Shown in pieces: positions 1-8,879 of a stretch of DNA of 64,000 nucleotides; the stretch's first letter is position 1; the number at the start of each line of letters is the position of its first letter. The DNA lies in IMG/VR virus record IMGVR_UViG_3300017963_000232, positions 22,219 to 86,218 of that record. One strand, written 5' to 3'. The DNA comes from a virus. A model generated the notes under the pieces. That model was not told where the DNA came from. It ran no database searches and saw only the letters and a list, made by a program, of their open reading frames with translations. Both the position numbers and the translations under genes were made by a program.

Positions 1-2904
1 CTCTACACCTCCCTTAGTGTCGATATCCGCGAGACCGATGTTAGCCGTAAAATCCAATTGGTTTTCGAGAGCAGTGAGGGTTGCTTTCTTACCCTCCATA
101 ATTTCTTCTTGGGCGTCACGCTCTGCAGTCTTAGTAAGAAGGCCCGCTTCAGTCTCAGCAGCATCAAATTGAGCTTCATACTCAGGTCCCGCAATGTTCT
201 TAGCTTTGCTAAACACTGCTCCCTGGAATTTCTCGTAGTCCCCCGATGCCTTCATCCGCTTAATAGTAGCTTCCACTTCCGAAGCCGGGAGCCCTTCCTC
301 CGCTAAACTAGTACGGATAACTTTATCCAGCTCATCAGGGTTAATCGTCCCGTCATCCAAAAAGATGCTGGCAAGACCCCCCTGTTGTCTATTCTTGACG
401 AGGTTCGCAACTTTCCCTGCAGCTCTACTCGCGGCAGCTCCTGAATCAACGCGATTCTTGCTCGCCTTATCAAGCGCCTCGTACGCCGACGTCCGTCCCG
501 CTACAGTTGCGCCTTTACCAGAGGCGTATGTCGCTGCCCGAGAGAACGCCCGAGCTTTGTTGACCTGCGCATTAACCAACAACCGTGCAGTGCGCTCCTC
601 ACCCAACATCAAAGACGCTCCAGAACCCATCGCGGATTCGAGACCAGCCCGAGGAACGTTTTCTAAACCTAAAACGTTGGTCAGAATCGCAGCTCCAGGC
701 ATCATAACAGACCCTGCAGCCAGCCCAGCCGATGCCGCTTCAGACGTGTCAAAAGCTCCTGAGTAGTCCAAAGCTCGAGACACTAAGCGATCACTCGGTC
801 CCCCTGTCACCGTTCTACGTGGACCTTGTAACCCGGCAGCGGAGAGCACCCCACGGTCAACTCCCCGAGCCTGACGGCGCTCACGGGAGGACGCTACGAG
901 ACGCTCGTCCATCCGAGTGATCACACGACCCTCGGCCTCAGCGTCAACGTCCTCTAAGGCGTCCCCAATGGCTCCAAACGTGCGCCCCACATTCTCGAAT
1001 CCAGCACCGTAAGCCCTCCCGATCATCCCGAAACCTTTAGACATCTTATCGAATCCAAGACCCCGGGAGAGGTCTCTACCGATACGCGTCATCGAACCTG
1101 GAACACGCTCCTCTGCCTGCTGGCGCTGTCGTCGAGCTAGGCGCTGCTGCTGTTCGTTTATGCGATTCCGCTGTGCTTGCCAGAACTGGGGGTTCTGGGC
1201 TTCTACCTTCATCTGTTCAGCTACTTCGTTACCAAAGAGCATCCGAGAACCAGCGCCAAACGCCCCTGCTCCTTGAAGTCTCAACTGCCTGCCCGTCTGC
1301 AACGACATCTGAAAACGCATCGCAGTCAGCTGCTCGGGCGTCATGTTCTCCGCAGCTTCAGTCTGTAAGCGACGCTGCTGTAAGGGGAAGAGGGCCAAAG
1401 CCCCTACGCCGCCCTGCTGGACAGCGTTACCCATGTTCGACACAGCTTGGCGCACCATCCCCGCACCGCCCCCCGCGCCCATACCGCCGAGTGCTCCCTG
1501 ATTCAGCCCGAAACCTCCAGCCCCGTACTGTCCAGCCGCAGCTCCAAAAAGGGGCATCGACAACATGGCAGCCTGAGCTTGCATATTCCGCTGTGCCACA
1601 CCCTGGACGCCTCCAAGAAGTGCGAGCTCACGCGGCTGGAACGTCCCCGTAGCTACAGCCTGGCGTGCAGCGGCAGCGGAATGCATACCGTAAGTCATTC
1701 CCGAACCACCTGACAATCCCGCCTGCTGGAACGTAGCAGCCCCTGCCATACCCATCTGCTTGATACCTGCAATAGAAGCGCCTGCAGCACGAGAGTAGCG
1801 GTTCATGGACTGTGCCGCTTCCTCCATGTCATCCAGTGACATGCCGAGCTGCTTCATCTGTCCCAGCTCGCGGAGCACGTTCACCATGTCCGGATCCTGA
1901 GTGAGTTGCATGTATTTACGAAGAGTGCGGCTCACATTCTTGATGTTCTTTCGGACTCCCTCGATGTCCTGCGACTCGTCCAGGAGGCCTGAACGTCCGG
2001 ACTCCTGAGTGATCTTCATTAGATCACTACGGTTGAACATGTCCCCAGTATCCCGCTTGAAAGACCTGTCCTTCGACAAGTCCTGTATCTCTTCCGCTAA
2101 GCGGATAGAGGCGTCGCGGTTGAATCCACGACCAGTGGAGTGCGTGTCTTGACCTGACACCACCCAGTCCTGTGACATGCGCCTAAGCGCTGAGCCCATC
2201 TGACGACGCTCTATCATCGGCTGAAATGGACGCATGGCCAGATTGCCAAGACCTTGCGCAACACCACTCGTTTGACCTAGAATTCCGCCAGCAATGGCAC
2301 CCAGTGGGCCTCCGATAGCTCCTCCTAGCGCCGCTGCACCCCCGACCCCTATGCCTTGACCAATAACTCGAGGTGCTTGTACCGCACGGGAAAAGAACTG
2401 GTCCTTCTCCATGTCTTGCATCCGCGCAGCACGGTCCTCCGGAAGCTGAAACATCGGAGAGGTAGGCATCGGAGTAAACGGGGTACGGATAGGAGGAGTC
2501 ATCGGTTGGGGTGGAAGAGGCGCAAACATCGGACCTTGTGGTCGAGTACGGTAAACTCCTGTGGACGGAGGAGTCATCATTACGGGGGACGGGAGCATTC
2601 CCGGAGCGTACCCCTGACCTCCGGACATGGCTTGAGCTATATACGGATTGAATGACTGTTGTGACTGAATAGATTCGAACCGCTGCCGAAATTGCGCACC
2701 AAAAACGGAAGCTCCACCGCCTCCCCCACCTCCCCAATTACTCGGAGGCATCCCAGCAGACATCGCGGATACACGCTGCTGCGCTGACTGACTGACGAGC
2801 ATTCGAGCTGCATCACCTGGAGAAGGGGGCTGCGCCATCGGCGTAACGCCCAGGTGAGCCTGCATCGCGTTGTAACCGCTGTATGGGTCATTCGGATCCG
2901 GCAT
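1..2904 (-). CDS. Tape-measure-like virion protein, C-terminus off the left edge
   Basis: The frame stays open from ATG at 2904 to base 1 (968 codons), so the gene continues outside the window. The first 200 residues are Pro/Gly/Gln-rich with an eight-glycine run near residue 60. A hydrophobic Gly/Ala segment follows near residue 190 (GGAAALGGAIGGPLG). The rest alternates helical, Gln/Met/Ala-rich and charged stretches. Size, a hydrophobic patch in a helical protein, and the position just after a tail-chaperone-like gene fit a tail tape measure, which sets tail length and helps DNA ejection. Identity is inferred from context. The start overlaps the stop of the upstream gene by 17 bases. Confidence 0.72.
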   Translation of the reverse strand, partial: MPDPNDPYSGYNAMQAHLGVTPMAQPPSPGDAARMLVSQSAQQRVSAMSAGMPPSNWGGGGGGGASVFGAQFRQRFESIQSQQSFNPYIAQAMSGGQGYAPGMLPSPVMMTPPSTGVYRTRPQGPMFAPLPPQPMTPPIRTPFTPMPTSPMFQLPEDRAARMQDMEKDQFFSRAVQAPRVIGQGIGVGGAAALGGAIGGPLGAIAGGILGQTSGVAQGLGNLAMRPFQPMIERRQMGSALRRMSQDWVVSGQDTHSTGRGFNRDASIRLAEEIQDLSKDRSFKRDTGDMFNRSDLMKITQESGRSGLLDESQDIEGVRKNIKNVSRTLRKYMQLTQDPDMVNVLRELGQMKQLGMSLDDMEEAAQSMNRYSRAAGASIAGIKQMGMAGAATFQQAGLSGGSGMTYGMHSAAAARQAVATGTFQPRELALLGGVQGVAQRNMQAQAAMLSMPLFGAAAGQYGAGGFGLNQGALGGMGAGGGAGMVRQAVSNMGNAVQQGGVGALALFPLQQRRLQTEAAENMTPEQLTAMRFQMSLQTGRQLRLQGAGAFGAGSRMLFGNEVAEQMKVEAQNPQFWQAQRNRINEQQQRLARRQRQQAEERVPGSMTRIGRDLSRGLGFDKMSKGFGMIGRAYGAGFENVGRTFGAIGDALEDVDAEAEGRVITRMDERLVASSRERRQARGVDRGVLSAAGLQGPRRTVTGGPSDRLVSRALDYSGAFDTSEAASAGLAAGSVMMPGAAILTNVLGLENVPRAGLESAMGSGASLMLGEERTARLLVNAQVNKARAFSRAATYASGKGATVAGRTSAYEALDKASKNRVDSGAAASRAAGKVANLVKNRQQGGLASIFLDDGTINPDELDKVIRTSLAEEGLPASEVEATIKRMKASGDYEKFQGAVFSKAKNIAGPEYEAQFDAAETEAGLLTKTAERDAQEEIMEGKKATLTALENQLDFTANIGLADIDTKGGVE

Positions 2905-3184
2905 TTAGTGCTTCCTCGAACTCGTCATCAGTGACCGTCATCTTCTCGAGTCTAGTCATTCGGCGAGTCATCTCTTGCGCCTCACGCATACGCCGCATCG
3001 CACGCCTCTGACGTGCCGTCTCGTACCCCAAATTATACCGGTCCTGGCTCACTTCCTCCCGGTACTCTTCGATGATCTCGTCAACGACATCAACGTCCAC
3101 TCCTCGACCTATCGTACACGCCTGAACAATCAACCTTGCAAACGCAATCTTCTCGTTTCGCTCTCGGACCATCAGGGCCGTCAC
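2888..3184 (-). CDS. Small helical protein, possible frameshifted tail-chaperone extension
   Basis: 98 residues from a GTG at 3184, with GGAG six bases upstream. It is charged and helical (DEIIEEYREEV, RRAMRRMREAQ). The same frame stays open upstream to the end of the preceding gene and reads like protein (LRAWAFYKGHPLPPPGSF), without another start codon. The first ORF ends GAT TTT TAA, where a P-site TTT could slip back one base and continue into this frame. That is the lambda G/GT layout, in which a tail chaperone is extended by -1 frameshifting just before the tape measure gene. Either the GTG start or frameshifting could be right. Confidence 0.6.
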   Translation of the reverse strand: MTALMVRERNEKIAFARLIVQACTIGRGVDVDVVDEIIEEYREEVSQDRYNLGYETARQRRAMRRMREAQEMTRRMTRLEKMTVTDDEFEEALNAGSE

Positions 3185-3267
3185 TACGCGCTCCTGAAAC
3201 GACCCGGGCGGCGGAAGCGGATGGCCCTTGTAGAAGGCCCACGCGCGGAGCTTACCCGCCGCCGTAC

Positions 3268-3906
3268 TTAAAAATCCTCGGGGGCACCTTCCGCAAACAC
3301 GGCCTGGAGTTTAACGTCCATGTTGTAAACCGCAGTACTCAACTTCCCCACCATAATAGAAGGGAGGGTCTGAAGAAAATTCAGACGCTTGTCGAACGCC
3401 TCCTCAATTTCTTCACGAGGGGCATCTGCCCGATCTTCGGGATGCTCAAACTTGTGCTCCCCAAATTGGACCAGAGAAGCAGCAGCATTGTAGCGCAGCA
3501 CAATCTCATCCATGCTCGTCGCATAGGTAGGGTTCTCTGCCTCCAAATACTGCTGTGTCCGCAAAGTGTCCCGGTAGTTACGTGAACGAATCACAATCGG
3601 CTTACCTCGGAGTTCTCGAGTCTCTGTGTAATGGCCGTGTGCCAAGACTTCGTCCATGATGGCTCGCGCCTTGTTGATGTCGAGCCCTACCTCTTTCAGA
3701 CCTTCCAGGAACTCCTTTTCTACGTCCTCAGGCGTCTGCGGTTTAAACCCTACCTCTTCTTCCCCTGGCTCTTCCGAGCTAGAGGCCTCCGTCTCCGGTT
3801 CCTCCTCGGAGTCTTTACGTCGTAAAGCTACCCGAGGGGCATTCGTCGGCGGTCCGGAAAACTGACCGATCATAGGGGCGGCGCGGTCACTCTTTTCGTC
3901 TGTCAT
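3268..3906 (-). CDS. Putative tail assembly chaperone
   Basis: 212 residues. The N-terminal 60 are acidic and disordered (Glu/Ser-rich). The remainder is a compact alpha/beta region including GKPIVIRSRNYRDTL near residue 122, a pattern I associate with tail assembly chaperones. It is the first gene of the minus-strand tail segment, diverging from the uracil-DNA glycosylase gene at 3996. SD AGGAGG lies just before ATG 3906. The role is inferred from this pattern and from gene order (chaperone, small ORF, tape measure). Confidence 0.55.
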   Translation of the reverse strand: MTDEKSDRAAPMIGQFSGPPTNAPRVALRRKDSEEEPETEASSSEEPGEEEVGFKPQTPEDVEKEFLEGLKEVGLDINKARAIMDEVLAHGHYTETRELRGKPIVIRSRNYRDTLRTQQYLEAENPTYATSMDEIVLRYNAAASLVQFGEHKFEHPEDRADAPREEIEEAFDKRLNFLQTLPSIMVGKLSTAVYNMDVKLQAVFAEGAPEDF

Positions 3907-3995
3907 GGAGTCCTCCTATATACGTTGACGATTTCGACTATACCGAAAAGCGTGGTATAAGGAAAGAAGTTCCCCCCTCCAAAGGAAGGCCGCCA

Positions 3996-4562
3996 ATGCG
4001 CTTTAGAGACAAAGTCCGTACGTGTGAGCTGTGCCCTGACCTCGCCTCTTCTCGACAGAATGTCGTTATCGGTGTCGGACCGGTTCCATGCCCCCTCGTC
4101 TTTTTGGGTGAAGCACCAGGGAAGAAGGAAGACGAGAAAGGGACCCCCTTTATCGGGGCTTCCGGAACGCACCTGCGTAACGTACTGAAACTGCTAGGAC
4201 TAGACGCAAAACAGTACCACATCCTGAACATGCTGAAGTGCCGTCCTCCGGATAACAGGGACCCCCTACCCGAGGAGATGGAAAACTGCCGTCCCTACCT
4301 CCTCCACCAAATCAGATCCCTACGTCCCAAGGTCATTGTTCCTCTAGGACGGTACGCGCTGTCCTTCGCACTCGATACGAAACCATCAGGGATTACCGTG
4401 TCGCAACATGTGGGACGCGTCATCACTAGAAAAGACTTTCCAGACATACGATTCATCGGAACCTACCACCCCGCATTTGTACTCCGGAAACGTCACACAG
4501 ATGTTGAAAAAGCATTCCGTAGACATCTGAAGAAAGCTAAGAGGTACGCCTATGAAGTGTAA
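3996..4562 (+). CDS. Family 4 uracil-DNA glycosylase (Fe-S)
   Basis: 188 residues, the usual size for family 4 UDG, which excises uracil from DNA. Visible motifs: GEAPGKKED (38-46, the water-activating motif region), NMLKCRPPDNRDP (78-90), and HPA (158-160, uracil-binding loop). Four cysteines at 10, 13, 82 and 98 match the 4Fe-4S ligands. SD AAGGAAG precedes ATG 3996. The last codons overlap the start of the next helicase gene, so the two are probably translationally coupled. Confidence 0.93.
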   Translation: MRFRDKVRTCELCPDLASSRQNVVIGVGPVPCPLVFLGEAPGKKEDEKGTPFIGASGTHLRNVLKLLGLDAKQYHILNMLKCRPPDNRDPLPEEMENCRPYLLHQIRSLRPKVIVPLGRYALSFALDTKPSGITVSQHVGRVITRKDFPDIRFIGTYHPAFVLRKRHTDVEKAFRRHLKKAKRYAYEV

Positions 4563-6804
4563 AGGCTGTGGGTACGTCATCGCTTACGACCCAGAACGAG
4601 AAGGTAAAGACGAAACCTGCGTCATTTGCGGGGAACGCTATCGGGATGATCCCGACGACATCCTTCTACACGGCAAGTACGGAATCGCTCGTGAAGTACG
4701 CCCGACACAGGCGGATATGGCGCGAGAAATTGACGATCTCATTTACCGTGATGCCCGTGGGACCCTCTACGCTGAAGGGGGTACGGGCATTGGCAAGTCA
4801 TTCGCTTACCTGATCCCCGCCATCCTCGCCGGAAAACGTGTAGTCGTATCCACCGCAAAGAAAAGTTTGCAACACCAACTCGTGGAGAAAGACCTTCCAC
4901 TCCTAGCCAGCAAAATGGGAAAGGACATCCAGTTCGGAGTGTACAAGGGAAAAGCGAACTACGGCTGCGTCAAGTGCGCGTCGAGCATCAAGACCAAAGT
5001 CGACCGGAACGAGTTCATCGACTGGGCAACCAAACTCATGATGCAACACGAAGCTGCCGATATCGCTAAATGGCCCGGGTCTCGACCGAAATGGTGGGAC
5101 GATATTACCGTCGAAAACTGCCCTCAGAAAAGAGGGGGTTGTGAACACGCTGAGTACTGTAAGCCTCAACCTAAAGAGTGGGACATTATTGTCGTCAACC
5201 ACACGCTTATGGCTATCGATCTCCTAATGGGGACCCAACCTGGGTTCCTTATCGGGGACTACCCCATCGTAGTCATCGACGAGGCTCACAAGGCTCCAGA
5301 GATGTTCCGCTCCGCCGTAACTGAATCCATCACGTTGTGGAGTACGAGTACCCTGCTGAAGCGTTTCGAGAATGATGACGAGCTGCACGCAGAACTCTCA
5401 ATGTACGGGCGCATATCAGAAAAAGAAGCACGTAAAGCATTTACGCAAATTCGAGACATCTTCAAGGATATGCACGAGCGCGCCTTCCGGGGAGCCTCCT
5501 CTCCTAAAGAGACGATACGACTCCGTAGCCTCCTGCCCTTCAAAGATTCGGCTACGAAACTTCAAGAAGAAGTGGGGGAACTGAAAAAGAGACTCGGGGA
5601 CACTTCCAAGGGCCTTTACGCAGACATTGAAAACCATAATACCAGCACCCCCATCGAGAAGGCTCAGGCGGTACTGGGGAGAATGGAAAAGCTCACGCGT
5701 AAGCTGCAAATGCTCCACGACATTGTCGGGAGTCTCCTAGATGAAATCGCAGTGGAAGAAGCCAGACAGAAACTCGATGAAGCCCCCAAAGAGGGGAACT
5801 GGATTATCATCGTGGACGACAAGGGAATCCACCGTAAACCCGTCCACATAGGAAATGTCTGTGGTAAGGCGCTGGCTAGCCGTCTAACACATCGGATCAT
5901 CGTGTCGGCCACTCTGACCATCGGTGGAAACTTCGAATTCATGCGTAAAGAATTCGGAATCGACGACGCCATCGTCAAACTAGCGTCCACCGATAAGGAG
6001 CACTCTGTCGAAGCCGTCTACGCAAGCCCGTTCGACCTGAAGGACCAAGCGTTACTCTACACTCCCGCAACAATCCCCGTCCCAGCACATCCCAACACCG
6101 AACGGCGCCACGATTGGATAACGGCTATCACGCAGGAGATTGAACGACTAGTCCTCGCCTCACAAGGAGACGCCTTCGTGCTGTTCTCTGCTAAAGCGGA
6201 CCTGAATGAAGTGCTAGCGGGCATAGACGAGCAGAACCTCCTATCCCACGGAATCAAGATCCACGCACACATCAACGACATAGACGCTCAAAAGTTAACT
6301 CAGGACTTCATGAAGACTCCCTCGAGTGTTCTCTTCGGATTGAAATCGTTCTGGGAAGGCGTAGACATCCCAGGAGACAAGCTGCGCCTCGTAGTAATCC
6401 CGAAACTACCCTTCCCCAACCCTAAAGACCCCGTCATAGAAGCGTTGTCTGAGTTAGCAAAAGTTAAAGGAGAGAACTCCTTCATTACCGTCTCCGTCCC
6501 CCAGATGCTCTTCGACCTTAAGCAAGCGGTAGGGCGTCTCATCCGCACCAAAACAGATAAAGGCGTTGTAGCTATCCTTGATTCCAGAGTCTGGACCGGA
6601 ACATCCAACCAACTCAAGCATGAAAGAACTCTCGCTGATATCCGGCGTATGCGCGCCTTCTTACGGGACAACCCTGACCAACGAGCACGCTTCAAAGACG
6701 AAGGGTCTTACCGAGGATACGGTAAGCGTGCAGTAGACGCTACGGGCTTCCTTACGCGAACACCCTCCTTTACAAAGGCTGAAGCGTTTGTTAAGAAGTC
6801 TTAA
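4552..6804 (+). CDS. DinG/XPD-type Fe-S superfamily 2 helicase
   Basis: 750 residues. The N-terminus is a small zinc ribbon (Cys 3, 6, 23, 26). Walker A GGTGIGKS is at 76-83, DEAH at 243-246, an SAT motif near 449, and motif VI QAVGRLIR at 658-665. Cysteines at 139/142, 190, 197 and 203 between Walker A and DEAH sit where DinG and XPD carry their 4Fe-4S cluster. These enzymes unwind DNA 5' to 3', with roles in repair and R-loop removal. The N-terminal ribbon is an addition to the standard family layout. It overlaps the glycosylase gene by 11 bases. Confidence 0.92.
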   Translation: MKCKGCGYVIAYDPEREGKDETCVICGERYRDDPDDILLHGKYGIAREVRPTQADMAREIDDLIYRDARGTLYAEGGTGIGKSFAYLIPAILAGKRVVVSTAKKSLQHQLVEKDLPLLASKMGKDIQFGVYKGKANYGCVKCASSIKTKVDRNEFIDWATKLMMQHEAADIAKWPGSRPKWWDDITVENCPQKRGGCEHAEYCKPQPKEWDIIVVNHTLMAIDLLMGTQPGFLIGDYPIVVIDEAHKAPEMFRSAVTESITLWSTSTLLKRFENDDELHAELSMYGRISEKEARKAFTQIRDIFKDMHERAFRGASSPKETIRLRSLLPFKDSATKLQEEVGELKKRLGDTSKGLYADIENHNTSTPIEKAQAVLGRMEKLTRKLQMLHDIVGSLLDEIAVEEARQKLDEAPKEGNWIIIVDDKGIHRKPVHIGNVCGKALASRLTHRIIVSATLTIGGNFEFMRKEFGIDDAIVKLASTDKEHSVEAVYASPFDLKDQALLYTPATIPVPAHPNTERRHDWITAITQEIERLVLASQGDAFVLFSAKADLNEVLAGIDEQNLLSHGIKIHAHINDIDAQKLTQDFMKTPSSVLFGLKSFWEGVDIPGDKLRLVVIPKLPFPNPKDPVIEALSELAKVKGENSFITVSVPQMLFDLKQAVGRLIRTKTDKGVVAILDSRVWTGTSNQLKHERTLADIRRMRAFLRDNPDQRARFKDEGSYRGYGKRAVDATGFLTRTPSFTKAEAFVKKS

Positions 6805-6840
6805 AGGCCGCTTAACGACACCCTGAGTAAGGAGGACCCA

Positions 6841-7005
6841 ATGGCCCGAAAAGAAGGTAGCAAAGTAATCACGTGTCCGAACCCAGCAAAAGGCAAGAAG
6901 CGCTGCGGCGCTACCTTGGTGGTGACGCCCGGACAGTGGAAGGTCTGCACACACTGCGGCTACAAGTTTCGCGCGACCAAGAAGCTCATCGAAGAGCAAA
7001 AATAG
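6841..7005 (+). CDS. Small zinc-ribbon protein
   Basis: 54 residues starting MARKEGSKVITCPN. Cysteines at 12, 22, 37 and 40 (CTHCG) form a probable zinc ribbon. SD AAGGAGG is well placed before ATG 6841. A strong intrinsic terminator follows, so this is the last gene of the glycosylase-helicase operon. Function unknown; nucleic-acid binding is plausible for the fold. Confidence 0.8.
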   Translation: MARKEGSKVITCPNPAKGKKRCGATLVVTPGQWKVCTHCGYKFRATKKLIEEQK

Positions 7006-7024
7006 CTACCACTACCCTCCTTGG

Positions 7025-7074
7025 CGGCTAGGTTGTTGATGACCGCCTCTCATCCAACCTAGCCGTTTCTTTTT
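7025..7074 (+). terminator. Intrinsic terminator closing the UDG-helicase operon
   Basis: An 11-bp perfect stem (CGGCTAGGTTG at 7025-7035 with its complement at 7055-7065) is followed by TTTCTTTTT. Confidence 0.88.
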
Positions 7075-7082
7075 GCTCCCGC

Positions 7083-7111
7083 TTGACGGTAAACCCGGTA
7101 ACCGGCATAAC
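7083..7111 (+). promoter_or_regulatory. Possible sigma70-like promoter, leaderless context
   Basis: TTGACG at 7083-7088 is 17 bases from CATAAC at 7106-7111. It lies just after a terminator and only about 7 bases before ATG 7118. If real, the mRNA would begin at or next to the start codon. Confidence 0.4.
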
Positions 7112-7117
7112 GAGTCT

Positions 7118-7477
7118 ATGAGACGCATCGTTATCGGAATCGGCACTACTAGGCCGGATAAGCAGCCATGCATCGCATGTGGCTGCGCTGCGTATACAGG
7201 GCAAGAGCCTTACCCTAAGACACTCAGTAACCTGCTAGAACACGTACTGTGTTGGACAGCCACGACGCACGACGACGCTGAAACCGCGATAAAAGCGGTA
7301 ACGTGGCGACTAGTTGAAAAACTGTACTTGGTAAAGACCCTCACTTCCCCCGAACTCGAACACGTCAGAATCCTCCTGAAGCCCCGCTACCGTGACGTTG
7401 AGTTTCCCTGTGACACGCTCATCGTAAGAAGTCATTGGTTGATTTCTGCCTCCAACATGTTGTTAAATGACCTTTAG
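7118..7477 (+). CDS. Unknown, Cys-containing protein
   Basis: 119 residues from ATG 7118 (MRRIVIGIGTTRPDKQPC). CIACGCAAYTG near residue 18 suggests a small metal site. An upstream in-frame ATG at 7073 lies in the terminator T-run and is unlikely. No SD is visible before 7118, consistent with a leaderless start from the promoter just upstream. I do not recognise the family. Confidence 0.65.
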   Translation: MRRIVIGIGTTRPDKQPCIACGCAAYTGQEPYPKTLSNLLEHVLCWTATTHDDAETAIKAVTWRLVEKLYLVKTLTSPELEHVRILLKPRYRDVEFPCDTLIVRSHWLISASNMLLNDL

Positions 7478-7491
7478 GGAGGAGAACCGCC

Positions 7492-7722
7492 ATGAACGAT
7501 GTCGCGTCAGAGCATCTGCGCCCTCACTGTGAGACCTGGATTTGCGGAAAGTGCCGCAAAGAAATACAGAAGGGCGACCGGGTAATGCAAGTGTTCATAG
7601 CCCTAGGAAAAGGGCGTAATCCTACGAACGTGATGGAGATGGGGATGGAGCTCGCTCCTGAATGGGAGCTAGTACACGTCAACTGCAACGATCCCACTCT
7701 CGTCAAAGGGCTTAAAACTTGA
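7492..7722 (+). CDS. Small zinc-finger-like protein
   Basis: 76 residues with CGKCRKEIQKGD near 18-29 and a later H-x-N-C, resembling the treble-clef ribbons of many phage small proteins. SD AGGAGG sits before ATG 7492. Its stop overlaps the TTG start of the next gene. Function unknown. Confidence 0.8.
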   Translation: MNDVASEHLRPHCETWICGKCRKEIQKGDRVMQVFIALGKGRNPTNVMEMGMELAPEWELVHVNCNDPTLVKGLKT

Positions 7723-8162
7723 AACCCAAACCGACAGGCATCGTTGATCCTTTCAACGAACCTAAACCGAAGGCTGACCTCCCGTCACCGTACGACGACC
7801 CTTACGGTACTGCGGATGAGGAAAAGTTTCTCCGACGTCCTGCGACATTAGACCTTGATGGGGACAGTTACGTCGTACGATTCGAAGGAGGTATAACTCC
7901 CGACAAGGCTACTGAGGCACTAGTACGACTACTTTACGACGTAAATTCCGAAGCACACATGCACTTGGAAGTTCATGGCATCGTCGTAGGGCGCGAAGAA
8001 GAAGAGAGCTTGATACTGAAAACTCCGTACGGAACCGTCAGTGTTTACCGCGATGGGGACGACGAGAGCTTGGTCTTCCGACGTATCGGATTTGCCCTTT
8101 GGAGCCTCCCGAATAAGAGGGTCCTAGACAAGCATCAGGTCAAAATCATCAAGAGAGGGTAA
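7719..8162 (+). CDS. Unknown acidic protein, TTG start
   Basis: 147 residues starting at TTG 7719, whose last two bases belong to the previous stop (TTGA). The Pro-rich N-terminal 30 residues precede an alpha/beta body with repeated short beta stretches (DSYVVRFEGG, GTVSVYRDGDD). No family recognised. Confidence 0.75.
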   Translation: MKPKPTGIVDPFNEPKPKADLPSPYDDPYGTADEEKFLRRPATLDLDGDSYVVRFEGGITPDKATEALVRLLYDVNSEAHMHLEVHGIVVGREEEESLILKTPYGTVSVYRDGDDESLVFRRIGFALWSLPNKRVLDKHQVKIIKRG

Positions 8163-8164
8163 CC

Positions 8165-8419
8165 ATGCCAGCAAACAAAAAACCCTGTGGTACGTGTAAA
8201 TTCATGTGGCCTCTGCAAAAGGGAATGCGAGGAGGGAAGACCTCCTCTCTTACTCGAGGTCACTGTTTAAAGCGTAGCGTCTTCCCGAAGAACCGTCCAG
8301 GCAACCACGTATACCCCCCGGGAGCCATCGTGAAAGATACGCCCAACAACACCATCCAACCTTACATTGTACGGACGGATGAGGTTGTTGAACACTGCAC
8401 CACTCACGAGGAGCGGTAA
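8165..8419 (+). CDS. Small Cys-rich protein
   Basis: 84 residues; CGTCKFMWPL near the start, then single Cys at about 38 and 79, suggest a small zinc-stabilised fold. It begins two bases after the previous stop. Function unknown. Confidence 0.75.
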   Translation: MPANKKPCGTCKFMWPLQKGMRGGKTSSLTRGHCLKRSVFPKNRPGNHVYPPGAIVKDTPNNTIQPYIVRTDEVVEHCTTHEER

Positions 8420-8420
8420 G

Positions 8421-8771
8421 ATGAATGATCGAACCATCACGATTCCTGACGGAGAAGGCAACATGGTAGCAGTAGAAGCTACCGACGTACGACAAACAAA
8501 CTCACAAGCAGCAGAGAAGGGTTTGAAGAATGCTCGCGCAGATGATTTCTTCATCCGCATCGGACACTGTACAGAAGCCCTCCACAAATTCCTCAAGGCC
8601 TACATCGTAGACTACGGTTTGACGCAAGAAGAAGCCATCGCCGCCGTCTACCTGATGAACATTAACAACCGAGAGTTCGCCCCTGACGGTACCGAAAACT
8701 GGGGAGAATACTACGACGGCGTCTGTAAGCACGTGTGGGACTGGTTCCAGAAGCACAAAGAAGAAGCTTAA
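8421..8771 (+). CDS. Unknown helical protein
   Basis: 116 residues from ATG 8421 (MNDRTITIPDGEG), with GAGGAG upstream. A longer reading from 8367 would overlap the previous gene without an SD. The middle is alpha-helical (GLTQEEAIAAVYLM) and the end is Trp/Lys-rich. Not recognised. Confidence 0.78.
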   Translation: MNDRTITIPDGEGNMVAVEATDVRQTNSQAAEKGLKNARADDFFIRIGHCTEALHKFLKAYIVDYGLTQEEAIAAVYLMNINNREFAPDGTENWGEYYDGVCKHVWDWFQKHKEEA

Positions 8772-8879
8772 GCTGGTAAAAGCTCTAGTAGACACTCTTT
8801 CTCTTCCTCCCTACAATTAAGTAATCACTGAAAATCGGCTGTGGGGGTTGGTTACGAATGCCGATCAAGGAGGTCTTGT

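Noticed and set aside
1173-1652. 159-codon + strand ORF
   Set aside because: Lies over the long tape-measure-like frame on the other strand; Pro/Gln/Ser-rich and without an SD.
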